Source: Nitrospinota bacterium (GTDB lineage Bacteria; Nitrospinota_A; UBA7883; JACRLM01). From it: 36,701 nt of DNA. Each line of letters opens with the position of its first letter. The stretch's first letter is position 1. Positions 22,024 to 30,484 of the stretch are shown in pieces. The notes below the pieces were generated by a model. It ran no database searches, was not told where the DNA came from, and was given only the letters and a program-made list of their open reading frames with translations. The DNA is taken from contig JACRLM010000099.1 in the NCBI GenBank assembly GCA_016235255.1, positions 1 through 36,701 of the forward strand, in the 5' to 3' direction. The position numbers were made by a program, and so were the translations under genes.

Positions 22024-23151
22024 TTGAATATCGCGATTGATATTCGCACGATAAACAAGCCTAGATCGGGAGTGGGTTATTATGTCACCAATTTGATACA
22101 AAATTTACAGGAAATAGATAAGAATAATCACTACTGCCTCATATCCAACAACGGCGAATACGAGAACACTTTCCGCTCCCAGAGCAATTTCGAGAGCCAC
22201 AAGACATGGGTCTCCAACGAAAACCACCTTATCGGGGACATTTGGGAGAACGTTTCGCTCCCGCTCCTCCTCAGGAAAAAAGGGGTGAACGTTTTCCACG
22301 GCCCGGCGTTCATGATCCCGCTGCTCAAGGGGCATGTCGGCACGGTGGTGACGATACACGACATCGTTTCTTTCCGCATGCCGCACACGATTCCGACAAA
22401 ATACGCGCTTTACATGCAGTTGCTCATCCGGACCGTCACAAAGCGGGCGGAGATGGTGATCACCGTCTCCGAGTTCAACAAGCGGGAGCTTGTGGAGCTT
22501 TTGAACGTGCCGGAAAAGAAGATCAAGGTTGTTCACCACGGCGTCAGCCCGCAGTTCAAGCCAGCCGTCAGCGGAATAGACAAGGGGGCGTTGAAAAGCC
22601 GCTTCGGGATAAACAACCGTTATATGCTTTTTGTGAGCAACCTGGAGCCCCGCAAGAACCTTGTCCGGCTTATGCAGGCGTACGACAAGGTGCGTGAAAC
22701 GCTCAACGGCGAATATCAGCTTGTCATCTGCGGCAAAAAAGGGTGGCTGTACAAGGACATCCTCAAGACATACGAGCAGCTCAAGGGGGAAGGGAACATC
22801 ATCATCACCAACTACGTCAACGAGGCTGACCTTTTGACGCTGTACCAGAACGCGGACATGTTCGTGTTCCCCACGCTGTACGAAGGCTTTGGATTGCCGG
22901 TGCTCGAGGCGATGGCCTGCGGGGCGCCCGTGATAACCTCCAACGTCTCCTCATTGCCGGAGATCGCCGGGGACGCGGCGGAGCTTATAGACCCGCTGAG
23001 CGTGGAGGCCATCAGCGGCGCCATGCTAAAACTGGCCGGATCGGCGGACCTGCGGCGGAGCATGCGGGAAAACGGGCTCCGGCAGGCGGCCAAATTCTCC
23101 TGGAAAGAGACCGCCAGAAGGACTTTGGAAGTTTACAATTCATTGTCCTGA
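22024..23151 (+). CDS. GT4-type (GT-B fold) glycosyltransferase
   Basis: TTG 22024 follows AGGAG (22012-22016) and gives 375 aa, preferred over an in-frame TTG at 21994. N-terminal DIRTINKPRSGVGYYVTNLI, then VVTIHDIVSFRMP, AEMVITVSEFNKREL and VVHHGVSPQF. The C-terminal domain has FVSNLEPRKNLVRLMQAY and the E(x7)E signature in EGFGLPVLEAMACGAPVI. It transfers a sugar from a nucleotide donor to a growing glycan. It follows the methyltransferase by 113 bp. Confidence 0.92.
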   Translation: MNIAIDIRTINKPRSGVGYYVTNLIQNLQEIDKNNHYCLISNNGEYENTFRSQSNFESHKTWVSNENHLIGDIWENVSLPLLLRKKGVNVFHGPAFMIPLLKGHVGTVVTIHDIVSFRMPHTIPTKYALYMQLLIRTVTKRAEMVITVSEFNKRELVELLNVPEKKIKVVHHGVSPQFKPAVSGIDKGALKSRFGINNRYMLFVSNLEPRKNLVRLMQAYDKVRETLNGEYQLVICGKKGWLYKDILKTYEQLKGEGNIIITNYVNEADLLTLYQNADMFVFPTLYEGFGLPVLEAMACGAPVITSNVSSLPEIAGDAAELIDPLSVEAISGAMLKLAGSADLRRSMRENGLRQAAKFSWKETARRTLEVYNSLS

Positions 23152-23180
23152 CATTTTTCCAACATTATCACCGGCTTGCG

Positions 23181-24242
23181 ATGCGCTCATTGATCATTAC
23201 GGCCGCGCTCGTGTTCCTCATCCCGGCCCTTTCATCGGCGGGGCCCGTGTTCTATTCGGACAATGTGTTCCCCCCGAAAAGTTTCGGTCGGCCCCACGGA
23301 GCCTCCATGGTGGAGCTGCGTGACGGGAATATCCTGGCATCATGGTTTTCCGCGATAGAGGAGACCCACGGCGACGCGGAAATATTCGGCGCCATACGCG
23401 ACGCGAAGACAGGACTGTGGGGCGCGCCCTATACGATCATCCCGAAAAGCTACACAAAATCCGTCGGCAACACGGCGCTGTTCCGCGACGATGACGGATT
23501 GATCTGGATGTTCTTCGCGGCGGTGCGGTTTGGCGGGTGGAGCGGGGCGATGGTGGACTATGTCACCTCCGCGGACGAAGGGAAAACGTGGAGCGGCGGC
23601 AAGACGCTGGTGGCGTGGCCCGGCAACCTGCCAAGGAACCCGCCGGTGAAGGTGGGGGACCATACAATGCTCGTACCGCTTTTCGTCGATTTCTGGTATG
23701 AGGCGGGGCTTTCGGGGGCGTACACGGCGCTGCTCAAATACAAGAACGGCCAGGTGACGGAGAAGACGTACGCAAAACTCGACGACCCGGATTCCATCCA
23801 GCCTGCGCTCATAAAACTTCCGGACGGGCGGATACTCATGCTCACCAGGGACAAGACCGACCGTTTCATCCGCAAATCATATTCAACCGACGGCGGCAAA
23901 AGCTGGGGGCCTGTGGAGATGACGGAGCTGCCCAATCCCGGCTCTGGCATCTGCGCCATGTACATCGAGGAGATGGAGGCGGTGGTTGTGGCGTACAACC
24001 ATTCGAGAAAGGGGCGCAATCCGCTTTCGCTGGCGATGTCGTTCGACGGGGGCAAAACGTTCCGGCGCGTTGTGGACCTGGAATCACGCCCCGGCGATCC
24101 GAAGGCCTCGTTCGATTATCCTGCCATCCTGCGCACAAGGGACGGATTGATCCACCTGATATGGACCCACGACGACAGGGCGACGGTGAAACACGCCATG
24201 TTCAACGTGGAATGGCTCAAGGAGAAGGCGGGGAAGCGATAG
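23181..24242 (+). CDS. Exported sialidase-like (BNR/Asp-box) protein
   Basis: A 353-aa protein with signal peptide MRSLIITAALVFLIPALSSA. Asp-box-like motifs SADEGKTWSG, STDGGKSWG and SFDGGKTFR mark a six-bladed sialidase-fold propeller. RPHGASMVELRDGNIL and DPDSIQPALIKLPDGRILML match the exo-sialidase BNR subgroup, including members with unknown substrates. It could trim or bind a glycan. Its place 29 bp after the GT4 gene suggests action on the polymer made by the cluster. No sialic acid synthesis genes are in the window, so true sialidase activity is not implied. Confidence 0.85.
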   Translation: MRSLIITAALVFLIPALSSAGPVFYSDNVFPPKSFGRPHGASMVELRDGNILASWFSAIEETHGDAEIFGAIRDAKTGLWGAPYTIIPKSYTKSVGNTALFRDDDGLIWMFFAAVRFGGWSGAMVDYVTSADEGKTWSGGKTLVAWPGNLPRNPPVKVGDHTMLVPLFVDFWYEAGLSGAYTALLKYKNGQVTEKTYAKLDDPDSIQPALIKLPDGRILMLTRDKTDRFIRKSYSTDGGKSWGPVEMTELPNPGSGICAMYIEEMEAVVVAYNHSRKGRNPLSLAMSFDGGKTFRRVVDLESRPGDPKASFDYPAILRTRDGLIHLIWTHDDRATVKHAMFNVEWLKEKAGKR

Positions 24243-24250
24243 GAAATTTA

Positions 24251-24384
24251 CCACAGAGGCGCGGAGGCGCGGAGGAAAACAGGATTGATTGATTCGGTTA
24301 GCGTCTGTGCTTCCTTTGCCAGGCTTCCCGGTGGCCTTTATGGCTCCGGAGAGCCCGGGGTGAAGAACACCCCGGACAGCTATG
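24251..24384. repeat. Composite intergenic repeat, truncated copy
   Basis: It begins CCACAGAGGCGCGGAGGC, continues with GGATTGATTGATTCGGTTAG and a CTTCCCGGTGGCC segment, and ends with the hairpin CCGGGGTGAAGAACACCCCGG (24355-24375). The same modules form the longer copies at 25116-25354 and 27759-28004, but the rest of the 131-nt core is missing here. Confidence 0.75.
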
Positions 24385-24396
24385 AAAAAGAGGAGA

Positions 24397-24425
24397 TTGA
24401 CACACCGGACATAAGTAGATACTAT
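24397..24425 (+). promoter_or_regulatory. vapBC promoter
   Basis: TTGACA (24397-24402), 17 nt, TACTAT (24420-24425). AATATATATT (24427-24436) just downstream is a palindrome and a possible VapB operator. The leader to the ATG at 24453 carries GAGAG, so unlike hicA and higB this operon has a 5' leader. Confidence 0.6.
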
Positions 24426-24452
24426 TAATATATATTATTCGAGAGACCGGCG

Positions 24453-24680
24453 ATGAAGACCGCGAAAATATTCAAGAACGGCCAAAGCCAGGCTGTGAGG
24501 CTTCCCAAGGAATTCCGGATGGCCGGAAAACTTGCTTTCGTCAAAAAAGTCAGGGAAGGGCTTCTTATTCTTCCGGAAAAGGGCGCCTGGGGCATATTGG
24601 AGAACAGCCTTGGGCATTTCACATCCGATTTCATGGAGGAGAGGGGCCAGCCTGCCATGCAGAAAAGAAAAGGGCTCTGA
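24453..24680 (+). CDS. vapB: VapB antitoxin (AbrB-type)
   Basis: A 75-aa protein. TAKIFKNGQSQAVRLPKEFRM is the swapped-hairpin AbrB/SpoVT DNA-binding motif (NGxSQAVRLPK). The C-terminal part (FMEERGQPAMQKRKGL) should fill the VapC active site. It ends nine bases before vapC. Confidence 0.92.
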   Translation: MKTAKIFKNGQSQAVRLPKEFRMAGKLAFVKKVREGLLILPEKGAWGILENSLGHFTSDFMEERGQPAMQKRKGL

Positions 24681-24689
24681 CTGCCCGCC

Positions 24690-25091
24690 ATGAAATTCAT
24701 GCTCGACACGGACACATGTGTTTTCATCATCAGGAGAAAAGGGGACAAGGCTCTTTGGCGGCTTAAAAAGCTTGAACCGGGTGAAGCGGGGCTTTCCATC
24801 GTCACCGTTGCGGAATTGCGCTATGGGGCGGCCAAAAGCGGCAGCCCGCAAGTGAACAACGACGCCCTGGACGGGTTTTTCGCTCCGTTCGAAATAGCAG
24901 GTTTTGACGAACAGGCGGCAATGGCGTATGGCCCCGCCCGTGAACAGGTTGAAAAACGTGGTTCCCCCATCGGCGCGATGGACATGATGATAGCCGCCCA
25001 CGCGATTAGCCTGGGCGCGGTCCTTGTCACCCACAACACAAGGGAGTTTTCCCGGGTGAAGGGACTGGCGGTGGAGGACTGGATCAAATAG
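24690..25091 (+). CDS. vapC: VapC PIN-domain ribonuclease toxin
   Basis: A 133-aa PIN protein with the acidic set D6 (MLDTDTC), E42 (AELRYG) and D98 (GAMDMMIAAHA), then VTHNTREFSRVKGLAVEDW at the end. VapC toxins cleave tRNA or rRNA. Length and order are normal. It ends 25 bp before the next composite repeat. Confidence 0.94.
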   Translation: MKFMLDTDTCVFIIRRKGDKALWRLKKLEPGEAGLSIVTVAELRYGAAKSGSPQVNNDALDGFFAPFEIAGFDEQAAMAYGPAREQVEKRGSPIGAMDMMIAAHAISLGAVLVTHNTREFSRVKGLAVEDWIK

Positions 25092-25115
25092 CCCCTCTAA
25101 GAGACAGAAAATTTA

Positions 25116-25354
25116 CCACAGAGGCGCGGAGGAAGATGGGATTGATTGATTCGGTTAGCGTCTGTGCTTCCATTGCCAAGCTTCCCCGTGGCCGCCTCGG
25201 ACTGTTGCCCAAAAGGGAAAACACGCGAAACGAACGCTGTCCGGGGTGTTCTTCACCCCGGACTCTATGTTTATAAGAGTGCTAAACTCTTGACTTCGGG
25301 ACATCGGGGTGAAGAACACCCCGATGAGCATTTGGGCAACAGCCCGGTCTGACC
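25116..25354. repeat. Composite repeat, copy with core in orientation A
   Basis: Left flank: CCACAGAGGCGCGGAGG, GGATTGATTGATTCGG, then GTGGCCGCCTCGG. Core 25207-25337 (131 nt) begins GCCCAAAAGGG and ends ATTTGGGC. It contains hairpins TCCGGGGTGTTCTTCACCCCGG, an AAGAGTGCTAAACTCTT arm pair, and TCGGGGTGAAGAACACCCCGA. Right flank: AACAGCCCGGTCTGACC. The core is the reverse complement of the core at 27857-27987, while both flanks keep the same orientation in the two copies. The remaining 25355-25687 has no gene and leads to the receptor start. Confidence 0.85.
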
Positions 25355-25687
25355 GCAGAATCCTGGCTGTTCGCCGCAGGTTCTTGACCCCTGACCGCTG
25401 TATGGTGATGGAGATCCTTCGGCTTCGCCTCAGAATGACATCTGGTGACAAGGATATTCAGGATGACAGCGGGAAGCGTTCATCGGCGCATAGATAATAT
25501 TATTATTACCTCCATCCTCCATATAAATGTATGTCAATGGCGCCTTTGCGTGAACATATTTTGCTTTTTTCATACGATTTAATTATATTTCCCGTTCCTT
25601 GTCCGTAATATGCTCCATACACGGCGGGGCGCGCATGGCGCATGTTGTCTTTCTGTGTTAATTCCAATTTGCGGTGGAGGTTTTACC

Positions 25688-27748
25688 GTGGGTGTTTTCC
25701 GTTTGTTGATCGCGGCGATGGCCGCTTTTGTATTTTGCGGGCATATTGCGATGGCAGGGGAAAACGAACCGGCCGCGGCGGACTCCCATGCTGATGATGA
25801 AAAGCTTGATCTGGAGCCGTTCACCACGCTTTCTTTGGAAACTGTCCGGGTGGTGGCCGGTGAAAAGCGGATCACGCAGGGGGGCGTGATGAAGGTGAAG
25901 GGGGCGGAAATGTCCAAAGTGGCCGGGGCGCATGGCGATCCTGTGATGGCGATCCAGAGCCTTCCCGGCGTGACCACGGCAAATGACAGCAGCGGCGATC
26001 CGGCGGTGCGGGGGACCGGCCCGCGGGACAACCTGTACAGGCTGGATTTTCTGGAGGCGGGATATCTTTTCCACATGGGAGGGCGCACGAGCAACATAAA
26101 CTCCGACCTGATAAAAGATTTCACACTTTACTCGGCGGCCTTCGGCCCGGAGTATGGCGACGTGATCGGGGCCGTGGTGGACATCAAGCTGCGCGATCCA
26201 AGGACAGACAGGCTTGGCGCCAAGGTGAGCATGAGCATATACGAGGCGGACTTCCTTGTGGAAGGCCCCGTTTCCGATAACCAGTCGTTCTACTTCGGCG
26301 CGAGGAGGAGCTATATAGACATGGTCCTTCCAAAGACCGGCAATCTGACCGACGGCATGGACTATACCCAGTTCCCCGAATTCTACGACTACCAGGGGAA
26401 ATACGTTTACAGGCCAAACGACACAAACACCGTCCGGCTGCAGTTCACCGGTTCGCAGGACATAATGAAGCTGAACATCCGCGATGATTCGGAATACGCC
26501 GCCCACGACCCCGTGCTTGCGGGAGATTTGGCGCACGATCAGCAATATCATGGACAGGGGATCGTGTGGACATCAACGCTCGGCTCCGGGACAAACACTT
26601 TTGGGGTGGGGCATCTGTTCACCGGGATGAACGATCAGCTAGAACAGCTGGGCCACGCGATTGTGGACATGGACTTGTGGCAGGCCCGCGATGAATTCGC
26701 GTTCACCCCGGCGGAGGGGCACAAGGCGCTGGTGGGCGCCGCCTTCGGGCACATGAAAGTTGGGCTGGACCTGGACATCGTCAGCGAATTCCCCTCCGAG
26801 TTCAATCCGGACACAGACTACACCAGCGCCACCAGGGCGCGGAACGGGGACACGCTCACGTCGAATTTCCGGGAAGGTTACATAAAGGACAGGTGGGAGA
26901 TAATGAAGGGATTCGCCCTCACCGGCGGCCTTCGGGCCACAGCCGGCGATTATCTGGACACAAGCACTGTCGAGCCGAGAGTGGGCGCCGAATACGCCAT
27001 CACGGAACAGACCAATCTTAGCGCCGGATGGGGCAAATACAGCCAGGTCCCGCCGGGGCAGGAGATAATAGACGATTTCGGCAACCCGTACCTTTCGCTG
27101 ATAAAGGCGGATCATTATGTGGCGGGGATCGAGCACAGCTTCGGCGAGGGAGTTTCGGCGAAGTTTGAGGGGTATTACAAGGACATCACCGGGCTGACCG
27201 TCCCGGACGAGATGTTAAAGTATGTGAATGGAGCCTCCGGAAAAGCTTATGGCGCAGAGTTGCTGGTGAAACAGGCCCCTGGCTGGGGGGACCTTTCCGG
27301 CTGGATATCGCTGGCCTACGCCAAATCCGAAAGGAAGAACGAGATCACCGGCGAAGCATTCTCGTACAGTTTCGACCAGCCGGTAATCGCCAATTTCGTG
27401 GTGGACTATAAATTCTCGGAGCGCTGGTCTTTCGGGGCCAGGTTAAGGTATCAAAGCGGGGCGCCATTCACCCCGATCACCGGGACGTACACAGCCGATG
27501 ATGGCAGACTGCGGCCGGTGTACGCCGCCATAGGTTCGGAGCGGCTGCCGGACTATCACAGGCTCGATCTTCGGGTGGACCGGAGGTTTGACATGGACGG
27601 ATGGAAGATGGGGATGTTCTTCGAGTTGATAAACGCCTATGACCAGAAAAACATCTCCGGCTACCTTTACAACGCCGGCTACACCTCCAGAAAGCCGGTT
27701 TACCAGATGGGGCTGATGCCGTCGTTCGGGATAAAGGCGGAGTTTTAG
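25688..27748 (+). CDS. TonB-dependent outer-membrane receptor
   Basis: GTG 25688 follows GGAGG (25676-25680) and gives 686 aa; an in-frame ATG at 25610 lies before the RBS. The signal peptide runs to about residue 23 (GHIAMA). A TonB-box-like segment LETVRVVAGEK comes next, then the plug (VMAIQSLPGVTTANDSSGDPAVRG, GGRTSNINSDLIKDFTLYSAAFGPEYGDVIGAVVDI). The rest is a 22-strand-type barrel ending in Phe (GIKAEF), the usual outer-membrane terminal signature. It should import a siderophore, cobalamin or other large nutrient using TonB energy; the ligand is not evident. No ABC transporter or TonB gene is nearby. Composite repeats lie on both sides. Confidence 0.93.
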   Translation: MGVFRLLIAAMAAFVFCGHIAMAGENEPAAADSHADDEKLDLEPFTTLSLETVRVVAGEKRITQGGVMKVKGAEMSKVAGAHGDPVMAIQSLPGVTTANDSSGDPAVRGTGPRDNLYRLDFLEAGYLFHMGGRTSNINSDLIKDFTLYSAAFGPEYGDVIGAVVDIKLRDPRTDRLGAKVSMSIYEADFLVEGPVSDNQSFYFGARRSYIDMVLPKTGNLTDGMDYTQFPEFYDYQGKYVYRPNDTNTVRLQFTGSQDIMKLNIRDDSEYAAHDPVLAGDLAHDQQYHGQGIVWTSTLGSGTNTFGVGHLFTGMNDQLEQLGHAIVDMDLWQARDEFAFTPAEGHKALVGAAFGHMKVGLDLDIVSEFPSEFNPDTDYTSATRARNGDTLTSNFREGYIKDRWEIMKGFALTGGLRATAGDYLDTSTVEPRVGAEYAITEQTNLSAGWGKYSQVPPGQEIIDDFGNPYLSLIKADHYVAGIEHSFGEGVSAKFEGYYKDITGLTVPDEMLKYVNGASGKAYGAELLVKQAPGWGDLSGWISLAYAKSERKNEITGEAFSYSFDQPVIANFVVDYKFSERWSFGARLRYQSGAPFTPITGTYTADDGRLRPVYAAIGSERLPDYHRLDLRVDRRFDMDGWKMGMFFELINAYDQKNISGYLYNAGYTSRKPVYQMGLMPSFGIKAEF

Positions 27749-27758
27749 GAGATAAAAA

Positions 27759-28004
27759 CCACAGAGGCGCGGAGGCGCGGAGGAGGACAGGATTGATTAA
27801 TTACTCGCGTAAATATGCTTCCGTTGTGCAGTTCGCCGTGGCCGCCTCGGGCTTTTGCCCAAATGCTCATCGGGGTGTTCTTCACCCCGATGTCCCAAAG
27901 TCAAGAGTTTAACACTCTTATCAACATAGAGTCCGGCGTGAAGAACACCCCGGACAGCGTTCGTTTCGTGTGTTTTCCCTTTTGGGCAACAGCCCGGCCT
28001 GACC
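27759..28004. repeat. Composite repeat, copy with core in orientation B
   Basis: Left flank CCACAGAGGCGCGGAGGC, GGATTGATTAATTACTCG, GTGGCCGCCTCGG. Core 27857-27987 (131 nt) begins GCCCAAATGCTC and ends CCCTTTTGGGC. Right flank AACAGCCCGGCCTGACC. Core is inverted relative to the copy at 25207-25337, with a few substitutions. Confidence 0.85.
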
Positions 28005-28332
28005 ACGGATTCCTGGCCGCCCGGCGGTGGGACATCGGTTTCATTTTCACCCCTCCCTTGAGGGGAGGGGGCGGGGGGAGGGTGAAAATATAACATTCAA
28101 CGTTCATTCTTGTTCACTGATTCATTTTGCCCGCCATTTTATTTGCACCCTCACCCGGCCTTTCAGGCCGTCCTCTCCCCTCAAGGGAGAGGTGAAGGAA
28201 TAAGCGCTCCACGATTCCATCCTTACGGAAAAGGCGCGCCTCGCGCTCAAATATCCCCGGACAGCGTTGAATCCGTGGTCAGCGACCACGGGGAAGCGCT
28301 AATAGAGCCAGCCAGGGCGAAGCATTTATATT
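28005..28332. repeat. Further hairpin repeats; no gene seen
   Basis: Contains CCCTCCCTTGAGGGGAGGG-like inverted sequence (~28051-28071), a related CCCTCAAGGGAGAGG stretch (~28175-28192), and the CCGTGGTC/GACCACGG hairpin (28273-28291) seen also at 18723, 18813 and 18976. No coding sequence is supported between the receptor and the fabG-like gene. Confidence 0.6.
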
Positions 28333-29073
28333 CTACAGCCCGCCGGTGACTTCCAGCGTTGTCCCTGTGATGTACGATGATCCTTTTTCGGCGAGAAACA
28401 ATACGCACCGGGCCACCTCGTCCACCGTGCCGAACCGTTTTAGCGGCACCTGCGCGGCGTAGGTCTTCTTCTGCTCTTCGGAAAGGCCGGATATCAAATC
28501 TGTGTCAATGAATCCGGGCGAGACGCAGTTGACGGTGATCTTGCGTCCGGCCACTTCCTTTGCCAGCGATTTGGCCAGCGCCACCTGGCCCGCCTTGCTT
28601 GCGGCGTAGTTTGCCTGCCCGGCGAATCCGAACACGCCGGAAGGGCTTGTGACGTTTATGATCCTGCCGTAGCGGTTCTTCATCATCGCCCGCACGCCGA
28701 ACTTGCACATGTTGAAAGACCCTGTCAGGTTCGCGTCCAGCACTGCGCGCCAGTCCGCCTCGCTCATCATTCCCACAACGGCGTCGCGCCGGATGCCTGC
28801 GTTGTTTATCAGCACTTCAAGGCTCTTGTGCCGGTCCTCGAACTTTCTGAAAAACTCCTCCACGGCCCCGTGGCCGGCCACGTCCAGCTTTTCCACCTCC
28901 AGCGCCGGGCCGAAACTTTCGTTGGCCTGCCGGAATTTCTCCGCGGCCTCCGCATTGCCGGAGTAAACGGCGGTGACGGCGGCGCCCGCTTTTAAAAAAG
29001 CCTCGCTCACGGCCGCGCCGATCCCCCTTGTGCCTCCGGTGACGATCACCCTCTGGCCGGAAAAAGCCCTCAT
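28333..29073 (-). CDS. FabG-like 3-oxoacyl-ACP reductase (SDR)
   Basis: A 246-aa short-chain dehydrogenase. ATG 29073 directly follows the stop of the preceding gene and has GGAGG (29082-29078) inside it. Rossmann motif VTGGTRGIG, NNAG in LINNAGIRRDAV, catalytic Ser in INVTSPSGVFG, YAASK with the Tyr-Lys pair, and PGFIDTDLI. Ends ITGTTLEVTGGL as in FabG. It reduces a 3-oxoacyl-ACP to 3-hydroxyacyl-ACP with NADPH. As the last gene of the ketosynthase-ACP operon it supplies the reduction step. No dehydratase is nearby. Confidence 0.9.
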   Translation of the reverse strand: MRAFSGQRVIVTGGTRGIGAAVSEAFLKAGAAVTAVYSGNAEAAEKFRQANESFGPALEVEKLDVAGHGAVEEFFRKFEDRHKSLEVLINNAGIRRDAVVGMMSEADWRAVLDANLTGSFNMCKFGVRAMMKNRYGRIINVTSPSGVFGFAGQANYAASKAGQVALAKSLAKEVAGRKITVNCVSPGFIDTDLISGLSEEQKKTYAAQVPLKRFGTVDEVARCVLFLAEKGSSYITGTTLEVTGGL

Positions 29074-30480
29074 CTATCCTCCAAGATACTTGTCCACCTC
29101 GTTGGCCACGATCACCCCGTAGTTTGCCGCGCCAAGCCAGCCGGACATTATTATGGCCACCGAGCCTGTGTGGAACAGCCCCGGCGCGAAAGTCGGCAGC
29201 CCCTGGCTTATCTCCAGCCCCTCGAACTTCGTGCCGAAGGACGATCCCCCCTCGTGCAGCGTGTACCTGTGGAACGTCTTCGGCGTGGCCACTTCCACGT
29301 GATCGGCCTTTTGACGCGCCCCGGGAACATATTTTTCAAGCGCGTCAAGCGTCGTCTCCGCCAGATGTTTCTTGCGCGCCTCGTATTGCTCGTCGTCCAG
29401 CCCCGCCCAGTCCTCATACCGCGCGTTGGAGGAGGCGACGATTGTGTACCGATCATGCCCGGGACGGAGGTCTGGATAATACACCGAAAACGTCCTGCTT
29501 GTCACTTCCGGCGCCAGCATCATGTCCGCGTCGAACACCGGGGCCGTGGAGGTGAACAGAAGGTCGCCGATATTGTCTATCTTCTCCCCGTCCTTTATCC
29601 CGATGTACACCTGGCAGGAGCTGTTGTTCACACGCACTTTTTCCGTCTTGCGGACGAACTCCGGGGGCGCCACGCCGTCTTCCATAAGGTCTAGCACCGT
29701 GGTCTTCAGGTTCGCGTTGGACACCACGGAGCGCCCGTTGATCCGCTTTCCGCCGACGATCACGCCGGACGCTTTGCCATTATCAAAGCATATTTTTTCC
29801 ACCAGCGCGCCCACACGCACGTCCACCCCGTTTTTCACAAGCTCCGCGTCGAGCATCTTTATGAAAAGGTCGGTGCCTCCGCGGAATGTGTAAACGCCGC
29901 TGCTCATGAAGTTGGAGAACACGATGCCGTAGCTTATCGCCGGATCGTCGAGGGTGGAGCCGTTGGCGTAGGTTATCGGCTCCATCAGAAGCCTCACAAC
30001 GTCGGTCCTGCCGGGGAAGAACTCCTCGAAAAGCTCCCGCACGGTCTTTTTCTGGTCGTCGAAAAAGTTCATCTCCCGCGTGACGGTGAAGAACCTTTCC
30101 ACGGTCTGGGCCGGAATGTTGAACTTCTCGATGAGGATGCGGGTGAAATCCGCCTTGTCGTAAGTCGTCTGAAGCTGGAACTGGGGATTGTCGAACCGTA
30201 TCCCCTTGAGCTGGACGATCCTGTCGGCGATCTCCCGGCTCCAGTATTTGCGGCACGTCTTCACCATCCCGGCGGGGAAGCCGTGGAGCGCCACGTCGAA
30301 TATGTGGCGTTTGCGCTTGAACCAGGTGGCAAGCCCGCCCAGCTGTATGTGCTGTTCGAGAAGAAGCACGCTCCTGTCGGCGCGCGCAAGCCTGTTGGCG
30401 CAGGTGAGCCCTCCCAGGCCGCCCCCTATGACTATGCAGTCATAGGAGCTTTTCAGGTCCTTCAGTCCGCGTATGGCCAT
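29074..30480 (-). CDS. CrtI/phytoene-desaturase-like FAD oxidoreductase 2
   Basis: A 468-aa flavoprotein. The dinucleotide motif is [18 protein letters not shown], followed by [17 protein letters not shown]. Middle part: [22 protein letters not shown] and [16 protein letters not shown]. The C-terminal FAD motif lies in the [21 protein letters not shown] region. It belongs to the broad family of phytoene desaturases, retinol saturases and carotenoid isomerases. In the absence of phytoene synthase, and beside ACP and ketosynthase, the substrate is more likely an acyl chain. It shares the operon with a paralogue four bases upstream; the two are quite diverged. Confidence 0.88.
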   Translation of the reverse strand: MAIRGLKDLKSSYDCIVIGGGLGGLTCANRLARADRSVLLLEQHIQLGGLATWFKRKRHIFDVALHGFPAGMVKTCRKYWSREIADRIVQLKGIRFDNPQFQLQTTYDKADFTRILIEKFNIPAQTVERFFTVTREMNFFDDQKKTVRELFEEFFPGRTDVVRLLMEPITYANGSTLDDPAISYGIVFSNFMSSGVYTFRGGTDLFIKMLDAELVKNGVDVRVGALVEKICFDNGKASGVIVGGKRINGRSVVSNANLKTTVLDLMEDGVAPPEFVRKTEKVRVNNSSCQVYIGIKDGEKIDNIGDLLFTSTAPVFDADMMLAPEVTSRTFSVYYPDLRPGHDRYTIVASSNARYEDWAGLDDEQYEARKKHLAETTLDALEKYVPGARQKADHVEVATPKTFHRYTLHEGGSSFGTKFEGLEISQGLPTFAPGLFHTGSVAIIMSGWLGAANYGVIVANEVDKYLGG

Positions 30481-30484
30481 GTTC

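Noticed and set aside
23181..24242. True sialidase with sialic acid catabolism
   Set aside because: Only the propeller fold and Asp boxes are seen; no sialic acid lyase, kinase or transporter is nearby.
25658..26551. Antisense frame of 297 codons over the TonB receptor start
   Set aside because: The sense strand carries signal peptide, TonB box and plug; the antisense frame is His/Arg-rich and featureless.
24251..28004. CRISPR array suggested by repeated modules
   Set aside because: Repeats are few, widely spaced, palindromic and with gene-sized or unequal spacers; no cas genes.
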